Positions 1 through 14,400 of a stretch of 64,000 nucleotides of DNA are shown here, piece after piece. Both the position numbers and the translations under genes were made by a program. Location of the stretch: assembly GCA_903813345.2 (NCBI GenBank), contig CAIIXF020000001.1:48501885-48565884 (forward strand), read 5' to 3'. The notes below the pieces were generated by a model. It worked only from the letters and a program-made list of their open reading frames with translations. It searched no databases and had not been told where the DNA came from. This stretch comes from Owenia fusiformis (Eukaryota > Annelida > Polychaeta > Sabellida > Oweniidae). Every line of letters starts with the position of its first letter. Position 1 is the first letter of the stretch.

Positions 1-1019
1 AGTGAGTCTGGGCATCATTCATCAACACTAGACGCTAGTGCTGAAGATGTTCATCGACTTTGAAATAACATAGCTCGAGTTACTTTATTACATACGTAGG
101 CTACAGAAATATAACTGTAACAGCAATTAAGAATTCTCATGAAGGGAATGGGGCACAGTAACCTGGAAACGCCATGGTTTACTTCACCGGCAATGTCAGA
201 TTTTCTGAAATGATTGGCCACCAGTCAGGTACATCCAGGTGAATATAAGCGGTCCTAACAACTAGTCGAGCTTCTTTTTTACAAAATTAAACTTAATCAA
301 ATAACATGAATCATCAAATTTAAAGCTTCTTTTTTATATTTGAGATACGATGGTTCTAAGTAAAAATTGATCAGGAGTCGGAGTCCTTTCGCATATTTTC
401 TGAACTTTCGAAGTTATTCAAAGTAAAGTCAAGGATTTTCATATTTTCCAAAAAGTACTATTTTTTGTTTTCTCACAGTGTATGTCTCTTTATAAGTATC
501 ATTCGGCCTCTCAATTGGATTATTATCGAATTCCTCGTCCTAATAGTTAACTTTATTTGCCGAAAACTCTCTTTTACAACATTGAAAAAGCAACTAATAG
601 TATCAATTTCAAGAGCATCTCTTGTGTGAACGCGGCATTTTGTCGTAGCAGATGACCACATCTCTTAATCGAAGTATTGAATTGGAGACAGGCCATTTAG
701 GTAAACATCGCGACAAGTTACTCAATATAAGTATTGAGATATTGATATGGAAACTACTAGTCCTTGAATCGCTTTCGCGGTGATGTTAATTTCGGCAAAC
801 AGAACTATTAGCGATAAGGCTAGCACTATTTTTGTAACCGATTTCAAATGCTCTTAAACCACTTTGAAAGCAACTAATTTAGTTCTTTGGTTTTCTTGCG
901 AAAGCGGCATTAGTTAGGCCGTGCCGGAGACACCACAATGTTTCTGTAATCAAAATGGGCGACAGGTACTGTCCAGTTGGAAAGAATTGATGCGGCCTCC
1001 AAAACCGCTAAGCCAATTG

Positions 1020-1150
1020 TATTTGCAGTGGTAAACATACTTTTTCGACAAATAGAACTATCAGTGATAGGCTTACCGCTGTTGAACTTATACTGGGCAT
1101 TGATTTTTTGCAGTTCAATATCAATTCAAAAATTCATGCATCATTGACAT
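1020..1150 (+). pseudogene. Possible relic of a retroelement aspartic protease
   Basis: One + frame across about 1065-1130 reads A-V-E-L-I-L-G-I-D-F-L-Q-F-N. This resembles the 'ILGxDFL' motif near the end of the protease domain in LTR-retroelement polyproteins. There is no active-site triad upstream in the same frame, no long open frame, and I could not delimit LTRs. A similar phrase (acagaactattagcgata / atagaactatcagtgata) occurs near 800 and 1050, hinting at local duplication. This is a short-motif inference and could be chance. Confidence 0.2.
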
Positions 1151-4100
1151 TATTCCTTGGCAAAATATATACCTGGGATTAGTCCGTCATGATTAACATG
1201 ACAATATCTCTCCGATCGGTTCGTTGCAAAAGGTATGGGATAACCATCAGAATATGGACTGACGCTAAGACATTTTCTTTCAAAGCGCCGCCCAACTGTA
1301 AATCGATTCGATTCACGAAATTGAGACGGTTTCGAGTTGTTGTCCATTGCATAGTCAATAGCGTAAAGTTTACTGACGACGGAAAGTAAATGACAGTATC
1401 AACTTTAACCTTGTTGTTTCTACACGGAAATAAACAAAATAACCTTAAATATTTACACGTAAATCAACCATGATCGATCTTATTATAGATGAATACACTA
1501 ATTACAGGGTTAATTACGTGGCTCCTACTAATTCCATCTGAAAAAACCAAACCACACCCCGATAATAAATAAATTGCAGAGTAGCATTGCTGATCTTTAT
1601 AATAAGCAATCATTATTTCAGTGTTACGTTGGACACGTTTTACTAGTTAGTTGGATTTTCGTCCATATAGTCAAATAATTTTTCCCCTTTTCCCTATTTT
1701 TACATAAATGACAATCACGATACTAAAATCTAATTTTTATTATAGCACATACCCAAGCCTTCATATGTGGTAAATAAAAAGCAACAGTAGTGTTCAAGTT
1801 AATATTACATCAAAATAAAAAATATTTACTCACCATAGTTGTGGATTACAGAAGAAAAATATCCTGGATATGAAAAGTGAAGCAGACTCCGGGTTGCAAT
1901 AATCGAAGTGAAGGCTGTTCCCAGAGAGTCATAACGTATCATCTTATACAGATTTGGGGCCAGGTTATGGAGCATTATTTTTAGATCGTGGATAGGAATA
2001 AAGCCTTAAACTATACCAGGTTGCAATAGAGATTCTGGTACAATTTTAGCTGGCTATACCTTCCAGGTTTTCAGGTAACTTATAACTATAGTGACCAATG
2101 GAAGACGATTGTATATCACTTTTGATGTAAGTTCACTGGTCAGAAATAGGTAACTTAAAGTACTTATATGTTAAACATAGATCACTGAAATACGGAAGAG
2201 TTTACTCAGGCATCGGTTATCCTCTGGTGTTATCCATTGTTATCCTCTGGGCTGCTGAGACGGTTGTATCACAGTGACAAGTTCAATAGATTTTAAATTA
2301 GATACAATTACAAAAACATAAGAAAGTGTTTGGAGCAATAGGAGCATCATCACATAAATCATATAAATTATAATACCAAGTTATCATTGTGTTACATTTG
2401 ATAGTTTTGAGTAGAGAAAATATTTCAAATTTCAATGAAATCATATAAATATATATTCAAGCAATTGCAATTTAGCAATTGCTAAAAGGTAAGCTGTGGG
2501 TATGGAGTCTCGAGGCCAACTTCAAAACGTCGCGATCCCGAGGGTCAATAACCAAGTACATAGTAGTTGAAGCTATCTTTTAAGAATCAAAAGCAAACTA
2601 TTGAAAAGGGTGAGCGACTCATATGCTTATCCTTGCGGCAAACTTGCAAAGATCTCAAGAGAGCAATTTTAAAGTTGTTTTGCGCTTGTAGATCTATCAT
2701 CTACGAATGCACAGCGGAAAATGTATATTTAGCTGAGGTACAGGAGGAAACGCTGCTGAAGGTTCATGAGCATATATGGTCTCCCAGAATTCTCCATGAG
2801 GGGGTGTGTAAGAATTGAGAGGATATTACTCGCTTGCTGCTGGTATCAGCTCACTTGATTAACCTAAATCAAAACACCGAGCACATTTCTTATTGCTAAA
2901 TACCAAATATCACGTTACTGATCAAAATTACAAAATTCTATCATAATATAGTAGTTTCAATCCCATTAAACTGTTTATATACTATATATGAACGTTTTTC
3001 GTTTGTATAGCTCGATAAGACTAATACGGCAAATCAATTACATTTACAGCTCATATATTTTAATACCATTTTAATTATACAGTTTAGTATAGAGCTGATA
3101 ATAGCAGTTATCAGTCTAATGGGAGTGAATTTATGATTGGGTTAAAGAAGTATGACTTTAAGGGAATAACCATAAGATCTTATTCAGAACCTTCAAAAAG
3201 GTGAGACATATTCTTTGTAAGCAAATATGTAAAGCAATATGGCCTCCTTTAATTTCTTTATTTTAACTATTTATAATATCCATTCTCACATTGAGTAATG
3301 TAAATACTTGTAAATATATTTCTTTCTGTCAAGTAATATGTCCTATGAGTTAGAAAGTTATTTCAAATACGTTCTAAAAACAATTGTTTTTCGAATACTT
3401 GAATTTCCCGCCATTTTAACAACAAACGTAAGAATTTCAGATCATCAAACAATCCACATTTAATAATAATATTATTTTCCGAATAATTGTATTAATACGA
3501 AAAAACATCTGTTGGTGTATGGTTGGTTATTTTAGGTTTTTGTTAATAAGATAAGTTTTGATTTTAATTTTGTTTGAAGACCCTATTCATTTCCGATATA
3601 CATGACAATAACCTGTTAACGATGATAGTATTTGCTCTCCATTTGTGTGCTTTACATTTTTAAGTGATTAACTTTTAAAAAATGCATGTAGCATCGTACG
3701 TCTGGACAAAAGATGAATATATTTTATTGGGCTAGAAACTCTTAGTAAAGGAGAAAAGTAAAGGAGCTTCAAAGAGCCCTTGTTACTGATTTAGCAATGT
3801 TTCCATTTTCCCTGATAAAACGGTATATCACCCAATGCAGACAGATCGCCTAAAATTACATTCGTATGATCCGAACTCTGTCTGAATGGGGTGTATATGA
3901 GGTGTATATAGGTCGCCAAGTAGAATGCCTATTGAATCATTGGTTTCATTGAGAACGAATTTTAAAATGCATTGTCTCAAAATATGTTTTTTTATTTTAA
4001 ACTTTCTGCAGATGTATCAGAAACAGTTTAAATTTATGTCTTCAAAAACTGGATAAATTCAACATTTTGGAAACCAAATGCCGGTGTAAAAGTGTAGGTG

Positions 4101-4739
4101 GTCCTATCAGAGACCTCATATTGATCACTTAAAGTACAGAGTATAGTTCCTTCTTAAAGCCGTGTGGAAAGTTATTGTGATACTACAATAACTTACCACG
4201 CTAACTCTTTAAAAACAAACAATATACTCATGGTAAATAGGTTAGCCTCCTCAAGATCTAATGATTCTCCCCATAATGGAAAACATCTCAATTACATTTA
4301 TTCATTTTCAGGGCCACCCTGATCTTATGCAGTGCAGCAACATGTATTTATATAAGATGTGATCAATATTCACTTTCAAATACAGACCTCTACTTGTTTT
4401 AACTGTGGTGTCTGCTGGCAAGAATTATGTGGTATATATAATATGTATAAATATTTTGATATCTCCTCAAAGGTGAAAGATCTGGACGGGATCTGTGTTT
4501 TTACTCTTGTAGGACAACTGAACGTTTATATTCTAATTTCTAGATCTTTGGGAATACAATCTACTATTTTCACCTGGAGTTATGGTGACTTAAATAAAAA
4601 AGTGATATCATTTCAGCATTATCATTTAACAACAAATACTATTTGTTTTATTCTTTATGATTTTATTCTTATTGAAATTTTTATCTTTTTGATGTTACCC
4701 GCATTTCACATGATGGAAATAATATTCATATTAGTATTA

Positions 4740-5095
4740 ACCCAAATTGAAGAAGTAACCTCAACATTGCTAAACCTCAGCAGTGCCAGACCAACAGTGG
4801 TAGTGACATACTTCTGTAGTGACATTCCAGTTGTGACATATCTCAGCAGTAACTCAACAGTAGTGACATGTCAGTAGGGACATACCTCAGTAGTAATATA
4901 TCTCAGCAGTGACACACCAATAGTGACATACCAGAAGTAGTGACATACTTCAGTAGTGACATTCCAGTTATGACATACCTTAACATTGATTTACCTCAGC
5001 AGTGGCCTACCAGTAGTGACATATTAGTAGTGACACTCCAGCGGTGATATACCTCAGTAGTGACATAACAGTAGTGACAATCATGACACACTAAC
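4740..5095. repeat. Degenerate minisatellite with core 'cagtagtgacata'
   Basis: Roughly 350 bp of imperfect tandem units of about 17-20 bp built from 'agtagtgacata', 'cctcagcagtgacat' and 'acattccag'. It lies downstream of the GTF2H2 stop codon. On the minus strand many units contain CTGAGGTATGTCAC, which resembles a splice donor, but no exon that I can recognise abuts it. Confidence 0.7.
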
Positions 5096-5414
5096 ATCTA
5101 CTATGAGCCATATGTCCGCATTAACACTAGAAGTCCCTTATCTTATTATAAAGATAGACAACAGAAGAGATGAACTTTATAAATGGCACAACTTAAAGTT
5201 ACACCCATTTAGTTGTGACAAATCCCTAGAATTCAAGCAATCTGATAAAATGTGGTCTATTAAAACTTCAATGAGACAATTCCAAAATAAATTTGTTCCA
5301 ACTTTGAACTTAGTCCAACTTCTCATACACAAGCCCTGATTTCCTCTTGCAACTTGAAACTATAAGGTGGAGAATCCTGCACAAACTTTCTGGAAATATA
5401 CACACAAGCTGGTG

Positions 5415-8400
5415 TCAGGAAACAGATGCATCATGTCCATTTGTAGGGCGAGTAGTTGTAGAACTGGTGGTTCCAGCACAGCCGGGACAGGTGTGGAGGG
5501 TCTCATGTATGAGTATATCACAGTCAGTACAGTAAAGATGCTTACAGCTTTGACACTGCTGTATCTGGAAAGAATGGGAGTAATGTGATTAATAAAAAGG
5601 TTTTTCAAGTTAGAAAGATGGCGTAGTTGCAAACACTTAAAGGCCATATGAACAATTTATACATTTTCACCAAAAATACAGGATTATTCTCTTGTCTAAA
5701 ATCTAATGCCTGGATTTGTTGAACAGATGAATGAATGGTGTAAATAAAAACAATGTGAAATGCCACCACCTGCCACTTGCTACGGACGCCAGATGCCGAC
5801 ATGTGGAGGTGACATAAAAATGTTATTCTAGACCCCATTTCTATGGTAATGACAGAACTTTACAAGTGTAAATGTTACAAACAAATAACAAGGCATTAAC
5901 ATGCCAGACATGCAAAATGTCACCACCTGCCATTTGTTACAGACACCGAACTCCAGACGCCAACCAATGAATGTGATCACAAAAATTGGAGACCATAACA
6001 ATATGATACCACTTACACAAAAATAATGAACAAACCATGACCATTTGATTGCACAGTATTAAGTACTGGAGTCTGGTAGCAAGTATCAGAAATTGTAAAA
6101 GTGTAACAACTTGACACCACATTATATGCTGGTTACAAAAGACAGTGAAGTGGTGATATAAAAACAGAGAAATCCTAAGTTATTATCATCAGTGAGGAGA
6201 ATACTTACAGTTTGATCTTTGATGGCAACACAACAGGCACTGCAAATTCTAAAATATACAATAATTAACATAGGTAATATAACACAAACAGCTCATACAT
6301 GGAGTAAAATTGTAAGACATTTTTAGGCAAGAGAATCAATGCTGTTAATTTAAAAATATACAGAACACTGAATAGTCTGTTTAACATTGCAATTTACATC
6401 ATGATTTCTGTTTACTTTTTTCATCAGATAGGAAACACATGAATACATGTAAATTATTAATGTTCTAGCTATTGAAAGATGGCGTTATTGTCTGCACTTT
6501 TGAGTTTCACTATACCAATAATATTTCTCACCTTTGTTCTGGAGGTAGTTGCTGTATTGGAATCTCTGTGTAAGCATCCAAGGGGAAGAGATGATGGTAT
6601 GACCTAGCTATATGTGGGGCAGATACCAAAATCAAACCTAATGTAAACAAAATATCATGATTTAGATGCTTTTTGCAAATTAATGTCGATCAAATCCTTC
6701 TAAAAAGTGATTCAACCTTACAAAACCTAAGGGTCAATTTACATTATTATTAAGATTAAAATGAACTCATTGACGGTGCAGAAAATTCTTGAAAAAAGAA
6801 CACCTACCACATGCTTTACACTCTACTGGTAGTTCACAATATTTGCTTTTACAATTTGGGCAGAAATACCCTTCTACACTGAAGCCTTCTTTTGATTTAC
6901 TGTCCAAGTGGCTGCAAAACAAATTAAAAAAAATTACCAAACTTTACACATGTGACGTTAGAAAATATACCATAAGCAAATGCAGGTTTTTGAGTTATGT
7001 ACACTATGGTGTATACCATTCAATGAGATACTGAAAAATTGTACCTAAATTTTGGCAATTTCAGATGTGTGGAACAGCATTTTTTGACATTTCTAATAAT
7101 AAGAACATGTAATTCTCCTTTTCGCGGTTCGGTCTTTGAATCAGAACGTTCGCAAATATGCACTGAAAAGCACTCAAAAGGACAAAATTTGATTGGTCAA
7201 TATTTTCCCACTATGCATTTCGCGTAGCTATTTGCGTGACACGAAAGTTCTAAATCAAACTAATTACTCAATTTTGTTTTTACACCCGCACGCTAAATAA
7301 AACAATGACACCATCGTAAGTATTCTTCTTTGTCATTGCTTTAATAGTCAGTATACCGAGTTTAATCAATAAAAGATTGTACAATGAACAACAAAATTCG
7401 GAAACGAGTGCTTTCGGACCACTGAACAGATTGACCTAGATAATAGCGACGCGTCTTCTTTGATGTCGCAGTTTGTAGTGCGGTAAGATTGGGATGAAAG
7501 TATTGAAAGTCGAATGGAATTGTTTTTTTCCAATATGGCGACTAGTCTACTGATCACGTGACTTTCTCTTCCGGAATATTTTCTCACTTTTCAATCATCG
7601 TTTTCACCACGCTATGAATTAATACAATGAAAAAAATAGCTGTAATATTAAGATTAATGAGAGATCAATCGTTTCTAATAATTTTTTCTGTACTCTCATA
7701 CGGGAATATGAACGAATATATCGTTTGAAAAAAAGGTGTGAAAATCCCCATGTTAAACCTATGAGGGAAAATAAGGAAGTATAAATTTGTTCCTCCGCGA
7801 ACTGCATCATGGGAAATATTTTGCCCTTATAAGGAAAGATTTTCGCGTTTTCTCTTTTGAAGAGGGAACAATGATTTCGAGAATTAAGTGTCAACATTAT
7901 GTCATTCAAAGGATTTACTAGACTCATGAATTCAACTGTTTCTACCCATGTACATATTTCTCTTTCAAAACATGACCAACACTAGTGTGCTGGTACTTAC
8001 AACATGCACTGGAACTTACCACATGCACTGGAACTTACCACATGCACTGGAACTTACCACATGCACTGGAACTTACCACATGCACTGGAACTTACCACAT
8101 GCACTGGAACTTACCACATGCACTGGAACTTACCACATGCACTGGAACTTACCACATGCACTGGAACTTACCACATGCACTGGAACTTACCACATGCACT
8201 GGAACTTACCACATGCACTGGAACTTACCACATGCACTGGAACTTACCACATGCACTGGAACTTACCACATGCACTGGAACTTACCACATGCACTGGAAC
8301 TTACCACATGCACTGGAACTTACCACATGCACATAGAAGGCTTGGTTACACCACCTTCACTTCCTGAGCCCTGGTGAGAAGGAAAACCCATACGGATCAG

Positions 8401-11400
8401 TGATGAATCAGTCTTCACAGTAGCTGGTGGCGGTGTGACGAATTGATGTAACAGATCTTTAAAATGGCTTTCGTCAAGTATTACATTGTATTGTCCATTT
8501 GTTTCTTGGCATATAGTTTTACATATCCTGAGTTCGGCAGATAGTCCTATGACAGAACATCGGATGTTGAGTTCTTTTATATGCTGCAACAGAAATACAA
8601 AGTAATTGGATCATGCACACAAATTTATATACTGGTACAAGTACTTTGTTATATCAAGGTGAAATCATATTCTATTAAAACTAAATTGTCCTTTTTAGGC
8701 ATTTCAAAGACTTCTAACTTCATTTGATTTTCAACTGGATGCAAGGTTAACTGGTAGCTTCAATGCTAGGAAACTCATTAAACTGATTTTAGTTTAGAGA
8801 ATAATTCTGGAAGAAGTAGGTATGTTAACTCTGAACACCTGTGTGGGAGGATGATAGAAAATTTGCATTATATCTCATAAGCCATTTCAGTAATTTGGAA
8901 ACAATACACCCAAATGATGAGAGCTACCTTAATTGTGGCATGTATTCCACTTGGGTCACATGTACTCAGTGCTCCATATATGATCAAAACCTCACGACTC
9001 GTATGACTCGGCATGTGTTGAAGTGTTTGTGCTGCCACCTTGAGACAATTCTGAAGTGATGCTTCACCCTTACATTCCTGTTTGGCTTGTTCCTGTAATT
9101 TGGCAATATGTTTCTTAGGGTTACCTGGAATTAATAATTTAAAAAATTTAATGTTGAATGGGTACAATCTTTAGAATGAAGATAAACATTATTACACTCA
9201 TAATCAAAGTATCAAAATATAAAAACAAGTGTATGTAACTTGTAGAGCAAGCAATTTTTACAGAATGTACGGTCACTTTTTTGCCACAATCTTAGTAACA
9301 TAGCATAGAGAGATGTAAAACATGCAAAGCATTTGATATTGATTGGATAATGGCTAAATTTAAGAAGTATCTATAATTTCGAGAGTGCAGAGGAAATCTT
9401 GCTCTTAGAAAGAGTAAACAATTAATGGTCTTACCTCCAAGTTCTGTTAGTTTATCACAGCGTTTATTCCTGGTTACTAAGATACCAAGTTGGCTTATAG
9501 GGTTTTGGTCAAAATATTCTTCCACAAAGTACTCCAATAACTATAATAATAAAAAATATATATTTTGGAACTCTGTGGAGTTTGTCATTTCACTTAGTTG
9601 AAAGCTTTATTTATTTTGACTGATACCTCCTCAATTAAACATGTAAACCAGAACAACGGCAATGCCAAAGCGTAGCAAATCCCATCGAACAGCCATGGAG
9701 GGGCAGGGTGTCTCAAAAAAATGTACCCAAAACTATATCAATAGCACCGATAAACCAATCAATATTTTTAGACATTTTTTGCATGGTCGTGTAGCCAAAA
9801 CATGAAAGTTTTCTCCCCAATACACCATTTTTATTACAGTCTTGTCTTTTTGATGCTTTAACCCTTTATCTTTTACACCACATAATCGATGTAACCTCGT
9901 ATTTCTATTACAGCCTGTATCCTTACCGCTACATTGTTCATCACATTTGATAATAATTCCAGTGGAATGTTTTGGATTTCTCTTTGGATGTTGCCCTTAA
10001 GTTGTTCTAGATCTTTTTACTTGGAATGAGCATTAAAACACTCCTTTAAATAGCCACAGAGAAAGATGTCTGAGGATGACGATGGCAGAACAAAAACAGA
10101 TAATCAGGTCAATTATCAGCAAATGATTCAGAAGTTACCTTCCAGAGTTAGGCAGGCTAGCCTGGAGACCAAATGATATCCAAATGAAAACACAGTGGTC
10201 TCAAATTGATACACACAACAAAGGCTACATTAGAATCCCAATCAATGCAGTTTCTTTAACCTCTGACCTCTCTGTATAAGGGGGCTATAAGACATTGTGA
10301 AGGCCTCCCTATTCACCATATTTGACCGCCCATAGTTTTTTCTCTGAGGCTATTTGAAGGACCATTTTTATGCTAAACCCAAGCTAAGAGACCTAGAACA
10401 ACTTAAGACCAGGATCCGAACAGAAATCAAAACATTCGACCAGAAATATCAAATGTGATGAACAATGTACTAGTAAGGATGCAGACTGTCATCGAAATAT
10501 GAGGTTACATTGAATATGTGGTGTAAAAGGTAAAGGGTTAAAGAATCAAAAAGGCAAAACTGAATTAAAAACTGTGTATAGGGGAACAAACTTTCATCTT
10601 TTATCTACAAGACCATGCAAAAAGTGTCTGGAAATATTGATTGGTTTGTCTATGCTGTTGATATACTTTTGGGTACATTTTTTTGAGACACCCTATATAG
10701 CAAAAATGGCAGCCATTTTTCAAAATGGGCGCCTTCTACCAAAAGTGTCATTAGACCATGTGCCATACTTATAGTATTCACATACCAAATATGAACAAAA
10801 TCGCTCCACTACTTTTCAAGTTATAGGAAAATACATTAAAATGGTTGCCATTTTTTCGCTTCACTACTTTTCAAGTAATAGTAAAATACGTTAAAATGGT
10901 GGCCGCCTTCTACCAAAAGTGTCATAGGACAGTGTGTCATGCTTATAGTATTCACATACCAAATATGAACAAAATGGCTCCACTACTTTTTGAGTTATAG
11001 TAAAAAACGTTTAAATGGGCGGCCATTTTTTAAAATGGCCGCCTTCTACCAAAAGTGTTTTTAGACAGTGTGCAATGTTTGTAGTATTCACATACCAAAT
11101 ATGAACAAAATCGCTCCACTACTTTTCGAGTTACAGCAAAAATCGTAAAATAACGAGTAAAGGCCGCCATTTTTCAAGATGGCTGCCATGTGCTTCTTTA
11201 ATATCTACACTTCTAGCTTTATTAATGTCCTATATAATTTTTTTACATCTAAAACATATTGCTAATACAATTTTACATATTGCACCTAAATTACTGTAAA
11301 TTCGGCACTAAAATGGCCGCCATTTTGAAATGAGCGGCCATTTTGAAAATCGGCTTTCGAGAAGAACTTCTTCCCCCAATGGGTATATGTGTACAAAATA

Positions 11401-14400
11401 TGAACAAAATCGGGCCAACGGTATTTGAGTTATTGCTCGGACGGACGGACGGAGGCGTTCCCTATATCCCTCCGAATTCGTTCGATGGGATAATAATTTC
11501 TAAGATATTAAGAATGAAAGGGAAGATCAAATAGGTAAACAAAGAAACAAACGGTAAACAAAGAAACAAATCAGGTTGTTTTTGTTTGTTTGTTGTAACA
11601 TTAACAGCATGTTAAGATTTCATTGGTTTTATCAAAATCTTGTGTTACCTTCAAGGAAGATGCAAGTCTAGTTGGCTTTAAATCAGGTATTGACATAGCT
11701 TCAGACATATCAATGATGATGTACAAGTGACGCATCTGGAAAAGTAAAATCATGAATCCTCAATGTAATAATAACCTCTTGTTAACTATTATTTTAGATT
11801 TCTGAATTTTTATTTGTATTCGGAATGGCAGATTCGAGTCCATGCATTAAAGATACCTAAATATACCATATTTAAATCTTTATTCATCTGTCTTTTTGGA
11901 TAACCGTACTCAAAACCTCAGAACAATTAGAACTTCAGTCATTTATGAGAATAAATTGAATTGAATACCAGGTTATTGATTACGGCTTTGAAAGTCAATG
12001 CAAATGTGTACAAAAAAACATAAAGTATTTCAATCTATAAGATAATAACATGAGCTGAACATACCATTCCCAGTTTGGCATTAGATTGTGCTTCCTGTAG
12101 ACGCCGTTTCTTTGCACGATGTATGATGTCATTAACTGATGTTTGCAAAGACCCCGCATCATTTTCTTGTATTGCTTCCCTAAAATGTTACAAAAAAGGT
12201 TTAAAAAGTGTTGGATCTACAAAATTTTATGTATACTTTAAATCCAATTTTCAGCGCTGAACAAGGATGCGAAAGTATGTGCATATATTAATTTACATGA
12301 TGTTATGCTTTACAATAGTCATATACATATAAGCTATCAATACTCCAGGTTTGCTTAGATTGAAGGGTTGGGACACAGAGTTACATTACAGAGGAGTATG
12401 GGTGGGGGTATGGGACACTAAATTAAAGCTCAGATGGATAAACTTGTACTTTAGTATGTTAGGGTTAAGCCTAAAGATATAGCATTTGCTTATGCCATTC
12501 GTGTGCAATATGAATATATTATTCTCTATATTATTGCATATATTCAATAGTCTTTTGATTTCTTATTTTTTAGGTTCAACCGGTTGCCTTGAAGCAGTTT
12601 ACAGACTTTAACAAATGCTCGTTTAGAAATTTAGTGACTGCAGTAAAATTTTAAATGTTTGGAACTACATGTACTTTGAATCTAAAAAATAAGCAATTAA
12701 AGGACCATATTCAAACAGAATATGTAAAAATAGAAACATTTATACATGTCCTAACTTTTGTACATTTTAGTTTATATTTAAGAAATACAGACCGAAAAGG
12801 ATGGGTTATATCGTCGAATACACCCCGCAGGGCTAGGCACAAACGTTTTCTGTGCCCCGAACAACCGAAGGGAGTGAGGGGTTCGAAAGCTTTTGTGCCT
12901 AGCCCCAAGGGGTGTATTCGATGATATTACCCCTGCTCCGAGGTCTATATTACGATTCGAACATGAAAACTCACCAAATTGTTTTGAATATTCATCATGG
13001 TCCGCCATTACTACGACCCACCATTATGACGTCACACATTACACATATTAACTGGGGTATTGATCGCGAATATATCCCAGGTGAAATGTTGACTTTGTTT
13101 ACCGTTTACAGAAGGCGTGAATACAGTCATGTTCGAATGTAGTTTAGCTATCATATCTGTGGCCTCTTATATTTTGATGCTTCTCTGCCATGTTATTTTT
13201 GAAAAAATTAACATGGCTGAAACTCCCTAAATTACAAAAGGCCACAGCTTTGCTGCACATTATATTTACTGTTGCAATATTGTCATTTGATTGCTTATTT
13301 TTTAAATTCAAAGTAATTCCAAACATTTTACTGTAAAGTGGTGAACATACAGGCCTGTAGCCAGGGAACTTAAAAATTTGAACTAGCTCATTGTGACAAC
13401 TTTTATGATTGAGGTTAATTAATGTCTCCGACTGTAGTCTCAAAATTCTACAGTTCTACAGAGCCTACGCCCCTTAAGGGAGCGCTAAAGTTAATCAAAA
13501 GTACAAAAAATGGCAGCCATATTTTTTTGATAAAGTGACAAGATTTTGATCTGTATCAAAATCTTGTGACTTTATCAAAAAAATATGGCTGTTATTTTTT
13601 GTACTTTTGATTAACTTTAGGGGTTTGTAGAAAAAACCGGGTACTGGGTAGTAAATCCTCCATGCTGGGTTCAAACTTGGTAAAAAACAGGTACCCAAAA
13701 AACGAAAATACGCATATATAACATAATTAGATCATTAGAAAATGTGTAAGATTTGTTTTGAATTTACAAAAACGTATGTAACTTCCTTCAAAATTGAGCT
13801 AGACGCTTCAAATATAAAAAGCATTTTAAGGCTCTTTTCTTCCTCTATCTATTATGGGGGGTGGGGGGGGGGGGTGCGATCGCACCATCACACCCCCTCC
13901 TGGCTACGCCTATGACATTGTAAGACGTAACAATTTACACTTCAGTGGACGTTTCGTCGAAAATTGGGATAACTTAAATTATGATTAATAATCACGTTGC
14001 ATCATGTAAATTAACACAAGTCACCTCTCTGCTAAAGTAACGTTAGCTATTCACAGATTTAAATCATAATCAAAACAATTCACGTACCAACATACGAACT
14101 ATATATTGAAAATAGAGTAAGATCGATTTGTCATGTTTTTCAAACCGTCTTACAATGTCATAGGCGTAGCCAGGAGGGGGGTGGGATGGTGCGATCGCAG
14201 CCCCCCCCCCATAACCAATGAAAATATGACCATGATGATAGAGAAAGAAAAGAGCCTTAAAATGCTTTTTATTTGAAGCTTCTAGCTCAATTTTGAAGGT
14301 TACATATATTTTTGTAAATTCAAAACTAATCTTACACGTTTTCTAACGATCTAATTATGTTATATATTCGTATTTTTCGTTTTTTTTGGGTACCCGTTTT

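Larger units (their letters stand above)
1..5414. other. 5.4 kb without a recognisable gene
   Basis: I find no exon chain here that I can tie to a known protein. The open frames present (for example 2567-2818 and 4359-4877 on +) lack similarity I recognise and lack convincing splice or start context. A possible retroelement protease relic lies near 1.0-1.15 kb and a minisatellite occupies 4.74-5.09 kb; both are listed separately. The last part should hold the 3' UTR of GTF2H2, which is transcribed leftwards and whose stop codon is at 5415-5417. Confidence 0.5.

Noticed and set aside
2567-2818. 83-codon open frame (contains RQTCKDLKRAILKLFCACR)
   Set aside because: Composition is somewhat protein-like and it may be a retroelement fragment, but I recognise no domain and can define no boundaries.
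4359-4877. 172-codon plus-strand open frame as a gene
   Set aside because: AT-rich, hydrophobic by composition, no recognisable domain, and its end runs into the minisatellite. No supporting splice sites found.
8001-8324. Direct-repeat arrays mistaken for a CRISPR array
   Set aside because: The units are contiguous with no spacers and the genome is eukaryotic.
7948-8377. Open frames of 110-139 codons through the 19-bp repeat on the plus strand (repeating [17 protein letters not shown])
   Set aside because: The unit simply has no stop in these frames. The sequence is explained as copied donor sites of GTF2H2 exon 6 on the other strand, and no start or splice context supports a plus-strand gene.
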